Part shown: positions 26,230-34,869 of the stretch, one piece after another
How positions within the stretch are numbered: position 1 is the first letter of the stretch
Layout of the letters: each line of letters opens with the position of its first letter
Assembly: GCF_002872335.1 (NCBI RefSeq)
Contig: NZ_NJAG01000009.1
Coordinates: forward strand, 1-64,000
Source of the DNA: Siphonobacter sp. BAB-5405
GTDB taxonomy: Bacteria; Bacteroidota; Bacteroidia; Cytophagales; Spirosomataceae
Length of the DNA: 64,000 nt
Direction of reading: 5' to 3'
Made by a program: the position numbers and the translations under genes
Notes under the pieces: model-generated
The model's input: only the letters and a program-made list of their open reading frames with translations
What the model was told of the DNA's origin: nothing
Database searches by the model: none

Positions 26230-27579
26230 ATGCAAACGCTGGTGTATCTCTTACAGGTGAGTTTAAGCTTGGCGGGTTTCGCGGGTTTATACGCTTTGTT
26301 ACTGAAAAAAGAGACCTACTACCAGTGGAACCGCTGGTATTTCTGGGTTGCCGGAATAGCCTCGCTACTGGTTCCGGCCTGGAACGAGTGGTTTTCGCAG
26401 CGGGAAAGCATCCAGCAAGTAACCACATACGTACCGGATTTGAGTTTTCAGTATGCTGCTCAACAGGTAGCCGACTCGCCGTATCCGTCAGCGGAGTCCA
26501 TGGTACTAGGGCTTTGGTTGATGGGCGTATTGGTCATGAGTGTTCGCCTGGTACGCCAGTTGAGGAGTGTGTATCAACTCTACCGAAATTCCCACATGCA
26601 GTATGTAGGGGAGCAGAAGGTGCAGGTACCGGCGTCCGAAACGGCTCCTTTCTCCTTTTTTCACTGGATCTTTATGAATCCAACCCTGTTTACTCCTCTG
26701 GAACTCAAGGAAGTACTCTTGCACGAACAGATACACGCCCGGCAAGGTCATTCCTGGGATGTACTGATGGGGGAGATCCTGCAAATCGTATTTTGGTTTA
26801 ATCCCCTGATTTGGTGGTGGAATAAAACGGTCCGTCAGAATCTGGAATATCTGGCCGATTATACGGTACTGGCTAGCGGCCTGAACGCCCGGCATTATCA
26901 ATACCATTTGTTACGGCAAAGCGGTCTGGCCGTACCCGTACGTACGCACTTTAGCGTTTCTGAACTCAAAAACCGGATTCGTCAAATCAATACCCCTTCG
27001 TCGGCCCCCTGGAAGGGAATCAAGTTATTGCTTCTAGTGCCCTTACTGGGCTTCTGGATTATGGCGTTTACGCCCCGGCGAGTCATGGAAAAAATCGTAA
27101 TACTACCCGCCAGGCAACAGCAACCGGTAGCCACGGATACGATACCTCCGGTTCTGCCCGCAAAAATAATCCTGAAGAAGAAGCGAACGCCTCGAACGAA
27201 GTCTACGAATTTGCCTAAAGCAACCTCGACTACGCCAGCTACGTACGCGTATTTCCTCGACGACCGCAAAACGACCCGTGAAGGAATAGACGGCTTAAAT
27301 CCTGATGAGATTAAAGAAATGCAGATCGTAAAATCGGAAGCTGAACCCACGCGAAAAGAACTTCGCATTTACACCCGGGAACCTGTTCCGGTACAAATGA
27401 AGGTCAACGCTGCTGCTAAGCCGCTGTATCTGGTGAATGGGGAAGAGGTTGAAAATTTAGATGCGATCAAACCCGACCAGATCGAGAGTATTAACGTTCT
27501 GAAAGACACGAAGGCAACGGAGCATTACGGAGAAAAGGCAAAAAATGGAGTAATACTCGTTACCTTGAAAGAGCAATAG
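26230..27579 (+). CDS. BlaR1/M56-family membrane sensor peptidase with plug-like tail
   Basis: The 449-residue protein has TM helices at about 5-22, 33-52 and 96-114, a cytoplasmic gluzincin domain with HEQIH (H165, E166, H169) and downstream ENxx-type helix region LEYLADYTVL, and another TM near 266-285. The C-terminus has no penicillin-binding sensor. It carries two short modules resembling the TonB-receptor plug or carboxypeptidase-like extensions seen in Bacteroidota M56 proteins: YFLDDRKTTREGIDGLNPDEI and YLVNGEEVENLDAIKPDQI, the latter ending HYGEKAKNGVILVTLK. It probably cleaves, or triggers cleavage of, the adjacent repressor. The stimulus is unknown. Confidence 0.9.
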   Translation: MQTLVYLLQVSLSLAGFAGLYALLLKKETYYQWNRWYFWVAGIASLLVPAWNEWFSQRESIQQVTTYVPDLSFQYAAQQVADSPYPSAESMVLGLWLMGVLVMSVRLVRQLRSVYQLYRNSHMQYVGEQKVQVPASETAPFSFFHWIFMNPTLFTPLELKEVLLHEQIHARQGHSWDVLMGEILQIVFWFNPLIWWWNKTVRQNLEYLADYTVLASGLNARHYQYHLLRQSGLAVPVRTHFSVSELKNRIRQINTPSSAPWKGIKLLLLVPLLGFWIMAFTPRRVMEKIVILPARQQQPVATDTIPPVLPAKIILKKKRTPRTKSTNLPKATSTTPATYAYFLDDRKTTREGIDGLNPDEIKEMQIVKSEAEPTRKELRIYTREPVPVQMKVNAAAKPLYLVNGEEVENLDAIKPDQIESINVLKDTKATEHYGEKAKNGVILVTLKEQ

Positions 27580-27580
27580 A

Positions 27581-27603
27581 AAAGGCCCCATACAGGGGCC
27601 TTT
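27581..27603. terminator. bidirectional terminator between convergent genes
   Basis: AAAGGCCCC at 27581-27589 and GGGGCCTTT at 27595-27603 form a perfect stem with a 5-base loop, A-rich on the left and T-rich on the right. It lies between the M56 gene stop (plus) and the TPM gene stop (minus) and can serve both. Confidence 0.85.
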
Positions 27604-27611
27604 CTTCATTT

Positions 27612-28409
27612 TTAGTAATCCCCTCCGGCACCGCCGCCACCAAAACTACCCCCCCCGAAGTCCCAGCCGCCACCACCGCCGCCGCCGCTGTTGCCTCCCC
27701 AACTACCGGAAGAGCTTCCCCAGCTTGACATGGTAGCATAGGGAACGAACCAAGGCATACCACCCCCGGGACCGCCCGAATTTCGGCAACCGCGTCCCAT
27801 CAAACGGGAAATAACAATGAAGCCTACGACGGCAATGACCAAAAAGATGATTACGCCGCTCATCGGAAGCTCCGTATCGTCACTGGCCTGATCGTTCTTG
27901 TATTCTCCACTGGCCCGGCGAATGATTTCGCTGGTCGCGTCATCCAGCCCTTTGAAGTATTGTTGCTGCTTAAACGCCGGAGCAAGCTGGTCAGAAATGA
28001 TGCGTTTGGCTACGGCATCCGGAATGGCTCCTTCCAGACCATCTCCGGAAGCAATGTATAGTTTACGCGTTTCCGTGGCCCACAGTAACACGAGGCCATT
28101 GTCTTTGTCTTTCTGTCCGATACCCCATTTACGTCCGATCTGAAAGGCATAGTCGCCGGGTGGATAATCGCCCGTCGTTTTCACGATCACAATCACAATC
28201 TGATTGGACGTGGAATCCATGAAACCTTTTAGCTTTCGCTCGAGCTGGTCTTTTTCGCCGCCCGCTAACATCCCTACGTAATCATTAACAAAACGGGCTG
28301 GAACCGGACGCTCGGGGATATCCTGGGCAAAAGCAACAACAAAACTCAGAATTGCAAAGACCAGCCAGAGTCCCTTCCGTAGCACTTGCAAAAATGGCTT
28401 GTGGGTCAT
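27612..28409 (-). CDS. TPM-domain membrane protein with glycine-rich tail (YgcG-like)
   Basis: The 265-residue protein has a signal peptide or N-terminal TM (VFAILSFVVAFAQ), a TPM domain (about 38-170, VNDYVGMLAGGEKDQLERKL, IVIVKTTGDYPPGDYAFQIG, WGIGQKDKDNGLVLL), a TM helix (SGVIIFLVIAVVGFIVI) and a Gly/Ser/Trp-rich C-terminus. TPM domains sit outside the membrane; the family has been linked to photosystem repair in plants and is of unknown role in most bacteria. It is the third gene of a LemA-TPM-TPM cluster, a very common bacterial arrangement. Confidence 0.92.
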   Translation of the reverse strand: MTHKPFLQVLRKGLWLVFAILSFVVAFAQDIPERPVPARFVNDYVGMLAGGEKDQLERKLKGFMDSTSNQIVIVIVKTTGDYPPGDYAFQIGRKWGIGQKDKDNGLVLLWATETRKLYIASGDGLEGAIPDAVAKRIISDQLAPAFKQQQYFKGLDDATSEIIRRASGEYKNDQASDDTELPMSGVIIFLVIAVVGFIVISRLMGRGCRNSGGPGGGMPWFVPYATMSSWGSSSGSWGGNSGGGGGGGWDFGGGSFGGGGAGGDY

Positions 28410-28478
28410 GACTGTAATAAATAAAAAATGGATGGTACTAGGGGCAAGCTGTAGCCAATCCCATGAATAAGTAGATAA

Positions 28479-28904
28479 TTACTGGAATGAAATGTCATCG
28501 GGAAGCTCATTGCGATCCTCTGACTGGTAATGGAAATACGCCTTTAACTGCTTCCCTGCCATTTCGATACCCGTTCGCAACCCCGCTACCAAATCATCCT
28601 GCCGGAAGTGTTGCCGCATGGCATCGCGGGTAGTATCCCAAAAATCAGCCGGTACCACCTTATTGATCCCATCATCCCCCCAGATGGCAAATTTCCGGGC
28701 TTCCAGAGCGATGAAAAATAGGACGGCATTTCGCTGGGCTGTTTTATGCATTTCCAGCTTGGCGAATACTTCCTTCGCTCGTGCAATGGGGTCCAAGGGT
28801 GAAGGTGATTTCTCTTCAATGTGTACCCGAATCTCACCGGAAGTTCGCGTTTCGGCCTGCTTGATAGCCGCAATGATTTCCTGTTGCTGAGCCTCGCTAA
28901 GCAT
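28479..28904 (-). CDS. TPM-domain protein, cytoplasmic type
   Basis: The frame is open upstream into the lemA gene, but the ATG at 28902-28904 (MLSEAQQQEIIAAIKQAE) gives a natural TPM protein of 141 residues that starts 58 bases after the lemA stop. Motifs: TRTSGEIRVHIEEK, NAVLFFIALEARKFAIWGDDGI and HFRQDDLVAGLRTGIEMAG, all typical of the short TPM relative found with LemA. No signal peptide or TM is seen. It probably works with the membrane TPM protein and LemA. Confidence 0.9.
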   Translation of the reverse strand: MLSEAQQQEIIAAIKQAETRTSGEIRVHIEEKSPSPLDPIARAKEVFAKLEMHKTAQRNAVLFFIALEARKFAIWGDDGINKVVPADFWDTTRDAMRQHFRQDDLVAGLRTGIEMAGKQLKAYFHYQSEDRNELPDDISFQ

Positions 28905-28962
28905 ATGTGATGGCTGATAAGCTTCGAGGACCAACGTACACGTACGCTGGCCCTCAAGCGAA

Positions 28963-29544
28963 TTAGAATTGAACTTTTGGAGCTTTTTCCGTTCCTGGAT
29001 CGGATTCGAAGTACGCTTTAGCAGGGAAACCAAACATACCGCTGAGCAGATTGGTCGGGAATGAGCGAACCTTCTGGTTATACTGCTTAACGGCGTCGTT
29101 GAAATCGTTACGGGACACTTTGATTCGGTTTTCCGTACCTTCGATCTGAGCCTGCAAATCCCGGAAACTATCACTCGCCCGCAGTTGGGGATAATTTTCA
29201 GCAACGGCCAGTAATCGGGACAGCGAACCATTCAGTTGCGACTGAGCCTCTTGAAAACGCTGAATATTTTCGGGTGTAAGCTGATCGGCGGTGAATTTAA
29301 TGGATGTTGCATTGGCCCGGGCATTCACTACATCCGTAAGCGTCTTCTGTTCAAAGTTGGCTGCTCCCTTAACCGTGGCAACCAGGTTCGGGATCAGGTC
29401 GGCCCGCCGTTGGTAATCGGATTGCACCTTACCCCAAGCGGTGTTTACATTTTCGTCCTGTTGTACTAAACCGTTGTACGAGCAACCGCCCATCAGTACA
29501 ACTAAAACAATGATAGCAATGGTAGCGATGATTCCGCGTGACAT
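28963..29544 (-). CDS. lemA: LemA family protein
   Basis: The 193-residue protein has an N-terminal hydrophobic segment ending in a possible lipobox (LVVLMGGC) and a long helical bundle. SYNGLVQQDENVNTAWGKVQSDYQRRADLIPNLV, in outline, is the LemA signature. It is first in the three-gene minus-strand cluster with two TPM proteins. LemA proteins are envelope proteins of poorly defined role. The 160 bases upstream contain the terminator of the next gene cluster and then presumably the lemA promoter. Confidence 0.93.
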   Translation of the reverse strand: MSRGIIATIAIIVLVVLMGGCSYNGLVQQDENVNTAWGKVQSDYQRRADLIPNLVATVKGAANFEQKTLTDVVNARANATSIKFTADQLTPENIQRFQEAQSQLNGSLSRLLAVAENYPQLRASDSFRDLQAQIEGTENRIKVSRNDFNDAVKQYNQKVRSFPTNLLSGMFGFPAKAYFESDPGTEKAPKVQF

Positions 29545-29648
29545 ATTCTATGAAAGGTTTTAATTCGGGTTTTGGCTGACTATTTAAAATTGTTGGGCCA
29601 AAGCTAGTTTTTTCGGCCAGACTTGTATACGATTTTGGGATGAAATGA

Positions 29649-29677
29649 AAATAGCCGGATGGTCGATCCGGCTATTT
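29649..29677 (-). terminator. terminator of the glycan operon
   Basis: AAATAGCCGGAT at 29649-29660 pairs perfectly with ATCCGGCTATTT at 29666-29677. It lies 27 bases past the stop of the last glycosyltransferase of the five-gene operon. Confidence 0.82.
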
Positions 29678-29703
29678 AGTGATGAACGGAAAGCCCGCGA
29701 AGG

Positions 29704-30684
29704 CTATTTTTCCCACTGCTTATTGAGAATTTTGGATTTAATGATAAAAAGCGGTCGGCCTTTCGACTGAAAAAAGATCCGCAGTACGTATTCACCGATA
29801 ATTCCGAGGCCGAACAAATTCAGTCCACCGAAGAAGATAATGGCAAATAGCGTCGCTGGAAAGCCTTGCGGAACGTCCATGCCTAGTACATATTTCTTGA
29901 TGAGGTTGTAAATGAAATACATCATCGAGAAGGCAATGGCGGTACCGCCCAGTCGGGTAAGAAGCTTGATGGGAAACTCGCTGAAGTTGAAAATCCCGTT
30001 GTAAGCCAGTTTAAACAACAGAGCAAACGAATATTTCGATTCACCCGCTATTCGTTCGTCGCGTTCGTATTCTACGCCCGTCTGCTTGAAACCTACCCAG
30101 GTACGCATCCCCCGCAAATACCGACTTTCTTCGGGCATCGCATTCATGACGTCTACAACCCGACGCGAAACCAGAGCGAAATCGCCGCTATCGAGCGGAA
30201 TATCAATGTAAGAAATAGAACGTAGAATCCGGTAGAAGGAATGGTACGCCAGCCGTTTGATCCAACCTTCTTTCCGTTTCCGCCGTACGGCGTACACCAC
30301 GTCGTACCCTTCTTTATAAAGTTTGTAAAAGTCTTCGAGTAATTCAGGAGGATCCTGTAAATCACCATCAATCACCATGATGGCTTCCGTGCCCCGTGCT
30401 TCGTTCATACCGGCCGAAAGAGCCAGTTGGTGACCGTGATTACGGGCCAAAAACACACAATGATAACGCGGATCGGAAAGAGCCAGTGCCTGCATGAGCG
30501 TAGCCGTATTGTCGCGGCTGCCGTCGTCGATGAGTACCACCTCAATCGTAAGCGGGAGGCGGTCCATCAGACTATTTAAACGCTCCACCAGGTGAGGAAA
30601 CGTCTCACTCTCGTTATACAGGGGGGCGACTATCGAAATTTGTGGATTATTCAATGGGAAAGTTGCTAAGAAGGTTGCCGCCAA
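29704..30684 (-). CDS. family 2 glycosyltransferase, GtrB-like (polyprenyl-phosphate type)
   Basis: The 326-residue protein has a GT-A domain (ISIVAPLYNESETFPHLVERL, VLIDDGSRDNT, VIDGDLQDPPELLEDF with a DxD-like metal site) and two C-terminal TM helices (about 235-255 and 270-292). These enzymes move a sugar from a nucleotide donor to undecaprenyl phosphate on the inner face of the membrane. A paralogue with the same layout is at 32369. The start is TTG (30682-30684); a TAA lies just upstream in frame and no ATG is available. It begins 21 bases after the stop of the polytopic protein, which may use the lipid-linked sugar. Confidence 0.92.
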   Translation of the reverse strand: MAATFLATFPLNNPQISIVAPLYNESETFPHLVERLNSLMDRLPLTIEVVLIDDGSRDNTATLMQALALSDPRYHCVFLARNHGHQLALSAGMNEARGTEAIMVIDGDLQDPPELLEDFYKLYKEGYDVVYAVRRKRKEGWIKRLAYHSFYRILRSISYIDIPLDSGDFALVSRRVVDVMNAMPEESRYLRGMRTWVGFKQTGVEYERDERIAGESKYSFALLFKLAYNGIFNFSEFPIKLLTRLGGTAIAFSMMYFIYNLIKKYVLGMDVPQGFPATLFAIIFFGGLNLFGLGIIGEYVLRIFFQSKGRPLFIIKSKILNKQWEK

Positions 30685-30705
30685 AATTTACTGACAAAAA
30701 TAGAC

Positions 30706-32385
30706 TCAAATTGATAACTTATTCAAGGTTGGATACCGTTTTAGCGTCGTACCGTCCTGATACAGAACCTGAAGCTCGTAGGACCCGGGGCGTAGCATAT
30801 CCTTCGGTAGCTCTGCTTTACCCCCTACACCCGGTCGAAACGGATTGCGGCCCGTATTAGGCAATGCCTGAAAAGGAATCAGATATTGATCGGAGCGTTC
30901 CTTCGATTTGACGTGTAGCAACAGCATACTATTACGGCCCCGAGGAACCGTAAGATCCGGTTGGGTAAGCAGGTAATACGTGGCGGTTTCCTGCGTTTGT
31001 AGGGATACAGCCTGGCTTTCGGCGGACTGAGCCAGCACTGGATCGAAAAAGTGAATCGGTGGGTTGTAAATTCCCTGTTCCAGTGGCGTCATAAAGTTAC
31101 GCTGAATATACGGCTCCAGAAACGATCCACGCGTGGCTCCCAGACCGATGCCCGCATGGTATTGGTTGAAGGTAGCCGTCAGTAAGTTCTTCCGTCGGTC
31201 TTCGACAATCGGGAAGTACGCCAGATAAAGTCCCAGATAGATCAATACGCTGGCGGGGATGAGCCACTTCGGTGTTCGGGCGTAATCGCGTCGCATGCTC
31301 AGCCAGGCCATATACGCTACGCAAAGGAAAAGCGTAGGGTAAAGCTTGTAGTTACTGATGAGCATGACGTGGTAACCAAAATGCGGTCGTAAGACGGCAA
31401 TGATGGTGTTGTTGGCCAGTAGAAACAGGGCCGTACCCAACAGGAAATCCTGCACGAAACGGTCCTGATCCGGTACGGATGATACGCCCGTTGTACGGAA
31501 GTAACCAAGTAATACCGGCCAGATGTTTTTCCGGAACCACAGGACCGCAATCGTCATTAATCCAACACCGGCCAGGGTCGGCAGGATGTAACGCCAGGGG
31601 GCGGAAGCATTCGGGAAAAAATCAAAAGCCGCTCCCAGGTAGGTGAAGAAGCCCAGCAGGGATAATTGCGGAGCTTCAAGAAATTTACTGAAACTCTTCC
31701 CGTTTGCCGTCGAGGGATAGTGGTAATAATAGCCAGCAATAGCCAGAGCCATAGCTAAACCCCAGATGAGGAGAAAAGAGTACCGTTTGCGTAAAACCAG
31801 AATAACACCGCCCGCAATCCAGACAAACATTCCATTGCTCATCGTGAACGTCGTGATGAAGGCCAGTACCAGGGCTCCGGCAGCCGAAGCGGGTGTCCCT
31901 TTGGCCAGTACAAAGAGCGTAGCAAAGGCAAAAAAGAGCAATGGTTCGTGTTGCAGCCCGGCGTTGGTCAGGAACGTCAGCAGGTAATGTTGCGGCTGAA
32001 ACATAAAAAAGGTAACCGGCAGGAAATACCACAGCGACAGCCGCATTCGCCGAAATGCCAGTAGGAACAATACCCAGATAAATACCTCAGTCAGGTTCGC
32101 CAGGGCCTGCATCCAGACGTATTGCAGCTCGCCCGTCAGGTAGTAGGTAGCCAGTACGAGTAACTTAGCCGTTACCATCCGGTGCTCGTTATTGGGCAGG
32201 AAAAGCCAGTACGCTTTTTCGGACCAGGTAGGAGCTTTCTGAAATTCCAGGAAGAAGCCGGAGAGCGATTCGTAATCGTCAAACCAGGCTACGTTTAATA
32301 CATAGGAGAAGAAAAAAACGATAAAAACAGCAAGCGGTAAGCCAACGATAAGCTGAGATAGGAACGAATTACTGGACGTCTTCAT
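30706..32385 (-). CDS. polytopic membrane protein, probable GT-C-type glycan enzyme
   Basis: About 559 residues with roughly ten TM helices and a periplasmic C-terminal region of about 150 residues. The N-terminal pattern VAWFDDYESLSGFF, a loop with adjacent acidic residues after TM1, followed by NNEHRMVTAKLL, resembles GT-C glycosyltransferases that use lipid-linked sugars; it recurs in the paralogue at 58177 (IPFQDDYDALLEP, DDERRIVVDRI). ATG at 32385 (MKTSSNS) overlaps the end of the upstream glycosyltransferase gene by 17 bases; a longer start at 32409 is possible. Acceptor and sugar are unknown. Confidence 0.8.
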   Translation of the reverse strand: MKTSSNSFLSQLIVGLPLAVFIVFFFSYVLNVAWFDDYESLSGFFLEFQKAPTWSEKAYWLFLPNNEHRMVTAKLLVLATYYLTGELQYVWMQALANLTEVFIWVLFLLAFRRMRLSLWYFLPVTFFMFQPQHYLLTFLTNAGLQHEPLLFFAFATLFVLAKGTPASAAGALVLAFITTFTMSNGMFVWIAGGVILVLRKRYSFLLIWGLAMALAIAGYYYHYPSTANGKSFSKFLEAPQLSLLGFFTYLGAAFDFFPNASAPWRYILPTLAGVGLMTIAVLWFRKNIWPVLLGYFRTTGVSSVPDQDRFVQDFLLGTALFLLANNTIIAVLRPHFGYHVMLISNYKLYPTLFLCVAYMAWLSMRRDYARTPKWLIPASVLIYLGLYLAYFPIVEDRRKNLLTATFNQYHAGIGLGATRGSFLEPYIQRNFMTPLEQGIYNPPIHFFDPVLAQSAESQAVSLQTQETATYYLLTQPDLTVPRGRNSMLLLHVKSKERSDQYLIPFQALPNTGRNPFRPGVGGKAELPKDMLRPGSYELQVLYQDGTTLKRYPTLNKLSI

Positions 32386-33328
32386 CGAAATTAATTGATT
32401 CGGAAACAATGAACTCCGGGCGTTTTTTTAATTCATCGAAAATACTGCCGATGTATTCACCCAGTACGCCGATGGTCAGCAGTTGGATGCCGCCGAAGAA
32501 AATGACCATGATAACCGTGGAAGCCCACCCCGGCACCAGACTTTGCGGACGCAACACGCTGCTGGCAAACACCCATACGGCTAAACCAAGCCCCACCAGA
32601 ATACTAATAAACCCCAGTGAAAGAGCTACTGTCAGGGGTTTTTTGCTAAAATACAACAGGCCGGTCTGAGCAAATTTCAGCATCTTCGAAAGCGGATACT
32701 TCGTTGCTCCGGCAAACCGCTCCTCCCGGGAATACTCGATGGGTACCTGCTTGAAACCCATCCAGCTAATCAGGCCCCGGATGTATTTATTGCGTTCCTG
32801 AAGTTTTTTAAACTCCCGGATGACTTTGGCATCAATCAAGCGGAAATCGCCCGTATCCAAAGGCAGGGGAACTTCCGACAATGAATTAATAACCCGGTAA
32901 AAGGTACGAGCCGACCAGAGTTTGAAAAAGCTTTCCCCCTTCCGCTCTTTCCGTACGGCATACACTACGTTAGCCTGTTCTTTCTGGTACAGGTCTACCA
33001 TCGCCGGGAAAAGCTCTGGTGGATCCTGCAAATCGGCATCGATGATGATGGCAATATTGCCCGAGCAGTATCGGATTCCCGCCGATACCGCCGGTTGGTG
33101 ACCAAAATTTCGCGAAAACGAGAGTACCCGTACCCTGGGGTCCTGTACAGCTAACTGCTTTAACAGGGTTAAGGTTTTATCACGACTGCCGTCATTGATG
33201 AAAACCAGTTCGTAACGCCAGCCCTGGCTTTGTACTACCTGGGTGAGTCGCCGATAGGTTTCACCAATGACTTCTTCCTCATTAAAACAGGGGACAATAA
33301 CCGAAAGATAAATCTCTTCAGGATTCAA
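32369..33328 (-). CDS. family 2 glycosyltransferase, GtrB-like (polyprenyl-phosphate type)
   Basis: The 319-residue paralogue of the protein at 29704 has YLSVIVPCFNEEEVIGETYR, FINDGSRDKT, IIDADLQDPPELFPAM and two C-terminal TM helices. It is expected to make a polyprenyl-phosphate-linked sugar. The start appears to be TTG (33326-33328, before AATCCTGAAG); no in-frame ATG lies nearby. Its end overlaps the start of the polytopic protein gene, and 116 bases separate it from the DUF6056-like gene upstream. Two GtrB-like enzymes in one operon suggest two lipid-linked sugars. Confidence 0.92.
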   Translation of the reverse strand: MNPEEIYLSVIVPCFNEEEVIGETYRRLTQVVQSQGWRYELVFINDGSRDKTLTLLKQLAVQDPRVRVLSFSRNFGHQPAVSAGIRYCSGNIAIIIDADLQDPPELFPAMVDLYQKEQANVVYAVRKERKGESFFKLWSARTFYRVINSLSEVPLPLDTGDFRLIDAKVIREFKKLQERNKYIRGLISWMGFKQVPIEYSREERFAGATKYPLSKMLKFAQTGLLYFSKKPLTVALSLGFISILVGLGLAVWVFASSVLRPQSLVPGWASTVIMVIFFGGIQLLTIGVLGEYIGSIFDELKKRPEFIVSESINFDEDVQ

Positions 33329-33444
33329 GGTAATAAGGATTAAATGATGGATTCTACTACGTAAAGCAGAAGTATATAACCGTACATGCCTTCGAAACGG
33401 GTAGTAAGCCGGCCTATCTACTCATCAGTCAAAGAGCGAAAAGG

Positions 33445-34854
33445 TTACTCTTTGGTTTGTAAAATCAATGCTTTTTTACCGAAAAACTGCGATTCACACT
33501 TATTCCAAAGGTGGGTTGTATTTTCCTTGATGTCTTCCGTAAACAAAGATGCTGGGACATGCTGAAGCGGTGCAATGGTCACGGTATCCTGCTTCGACTG
33601 CCGGATGTACGCATAACGCTCTGTTAATTCTCGATCGTACTGAGCGGCCGTTCCTGTGGTTAAGTCGCGGGTCATCATCCGGAAGTTCTTGTTGAACGCG
33701 TACGCCACGGGTACGGCCAGCAAGGCCAGCACCAGCAAGGCCTTCAGAATGGCGGGTTGGGCTACTTCAAGGCTTTTCGTTTCCCGAAGCCAGAGTACGC
33801 TTACCGTCAGGTTATAAAACAGACCCGTCATGTAGAAATAATAGACCGTATTAGTGATGCGTACCGGCACTTCATCCATACCAACCCCGTAAAAATACGG
33901 GAAGAAGAGGAGGGGCGTCAGTCCCGCCCAGACCAGCCAACCCGCCCAGGGACGAATCCGCAGGTACGAACGGAACGCCCGATCTTCCCGGTGAGCCAGC
34001 CATACCAGCCAGAATACCACAAAAATTAAAATCAGTGGCATCCAGTGCAGGGCCAGTTCAGCCGTCGTACGGAACGACATGGGAAGCGAGAAGACCAGAT
34101 TACCACCCAGTGGATTCGCGTGCTGACGCACTTTCGAACCCGGCGATTGCAGAATGAAGTAGCTACTGACCAGCGTGACCCCTAGCAAAAACACTAAACG
34201 CAGGTCGAGCTTACGGTTGAAAAGCAGTTGGTACAACAGAAAACTGCCCAGCAGACCGCCCAGTAAAATGACGAACATTTCACAAAGCCCTACAATACCC
34301 ACAATGAATACGGCTGCCAGTACTAACCAGGCATTGGCTGCTGTAGAAGAACGACTTTCGTACACTTTACTTAGAATGACCAGCAGGAAAGTCGTCAGGA
34401 TCTGGGGCAAAATGTAGGTATACGAAACCGTAGCCCAGTAAAAACCTTCAGCCAGACTCGCCATTTGCAGGACATAGGCAATGACCAGAGCCGCCGTAAT
34501 CATGAATTTATGAGCGGACGAAACCTTGAATAAAACGCCGACCAAAGCATACAGCGACCAGAAGGTCGTTAGCAGATAGACAATCGGCAGTACTTTGAAA
34601 TACCAGAAACCATTGGCAAACAAAGGCGTCACGTGGAAGAGGACATTCGCCAGGTAGCGTCCGCTCCACTGTTCGTAATAGAACTGCGTAGACCACCAGA
34701 TGCCGTAATCACGGGCCATGTAAGCAAAACAGAAATCGTCGGCAGCACTGGGGTGATTATAAAAACTCAGGGCAATGATGGGAACTACCGTAATGAGCAG
34801 GAGGAATACCCAGGCTGGTAGAATCCAGTACCTTTTCGAAAGAAAGTCAGACAT
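33445..34854 (-). CDS. polytopic membrane protein, DUF6056-like
   Basis: The 469-residue protein has about eleven TM helices. SFYNHPSAADDFCFAYMARD after TM1 and FYYEQWSGRYLANVL match the ADDFCF-type opening of DUF6056-like and GtrII-like membrane proteins, in which the paired acidic residues are thought to form a GT-C-type active site. It lies 15 bases after the acyltransferase gene and belongs to the same operon. Function in glycan transfer is inferred from context; the family has no settled enzyme activity that I know. Confidence 0.82.
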   Translation of the reverse strand: MSDFLSKRYWILPAWVFLLLITVVPIIALSFYNHPSAADDFCFAYMARDYGIWWSTQFYYEQWSGRYLANVLFHVTPLFANGFWYFKVLPIVYLLTTFWSLYALVGVLFKVSSAHKFMITAALVIAYVLQMASLAEGFYWATVSYTYILPQILTTFLLVILSKVYESRSSTAANAWLVLAAVFIVGIVGLCEMFVILLGGLLGSFLLYQLLFNRKLDLRLVFLLGVTLVSSYFILQSPGSKVRQHANPLGGNLVFSLPMSFRTTAELALHWMPLILIFVVFWLVWLAHREDRAFRSYLRIRPWAGWLVWAGLTPLLFFPYFYGVGMDEVPVRITNTVYYFYMTGLFYNLTVSVLWLRETKSLEVAQPAILKALLVLALLAVPVAYAFNKNFRMMTRDLTTGTAAQYDRELTERYAYIRQSKQDTVTIAPLQHVPASLFTEDIKENTTHLWNKCESQFFGKKALILQTKE

Positions 34855-34869
34855 AAAGCGTGGAAGGCA

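Noticed and set aside
26325-26801. 158-residue ORF in another frame of the M56 gene
   Set aside because: Shadow frame; the M56 frame has HEQIH and TM helices.
25875-27579. Beta-lactam resistance operon
   Set aside because: The sensor lacks a penicillin-binding domain and no beta-lactamase or PBP gene is adjacent.
28479-29231. Longer start giving a 250-residue TPM protein
   Set aside because: The extra 109 residues overlap lemA in another frame and do not fit the TPM family; ATG 28904 gives a normal protein.
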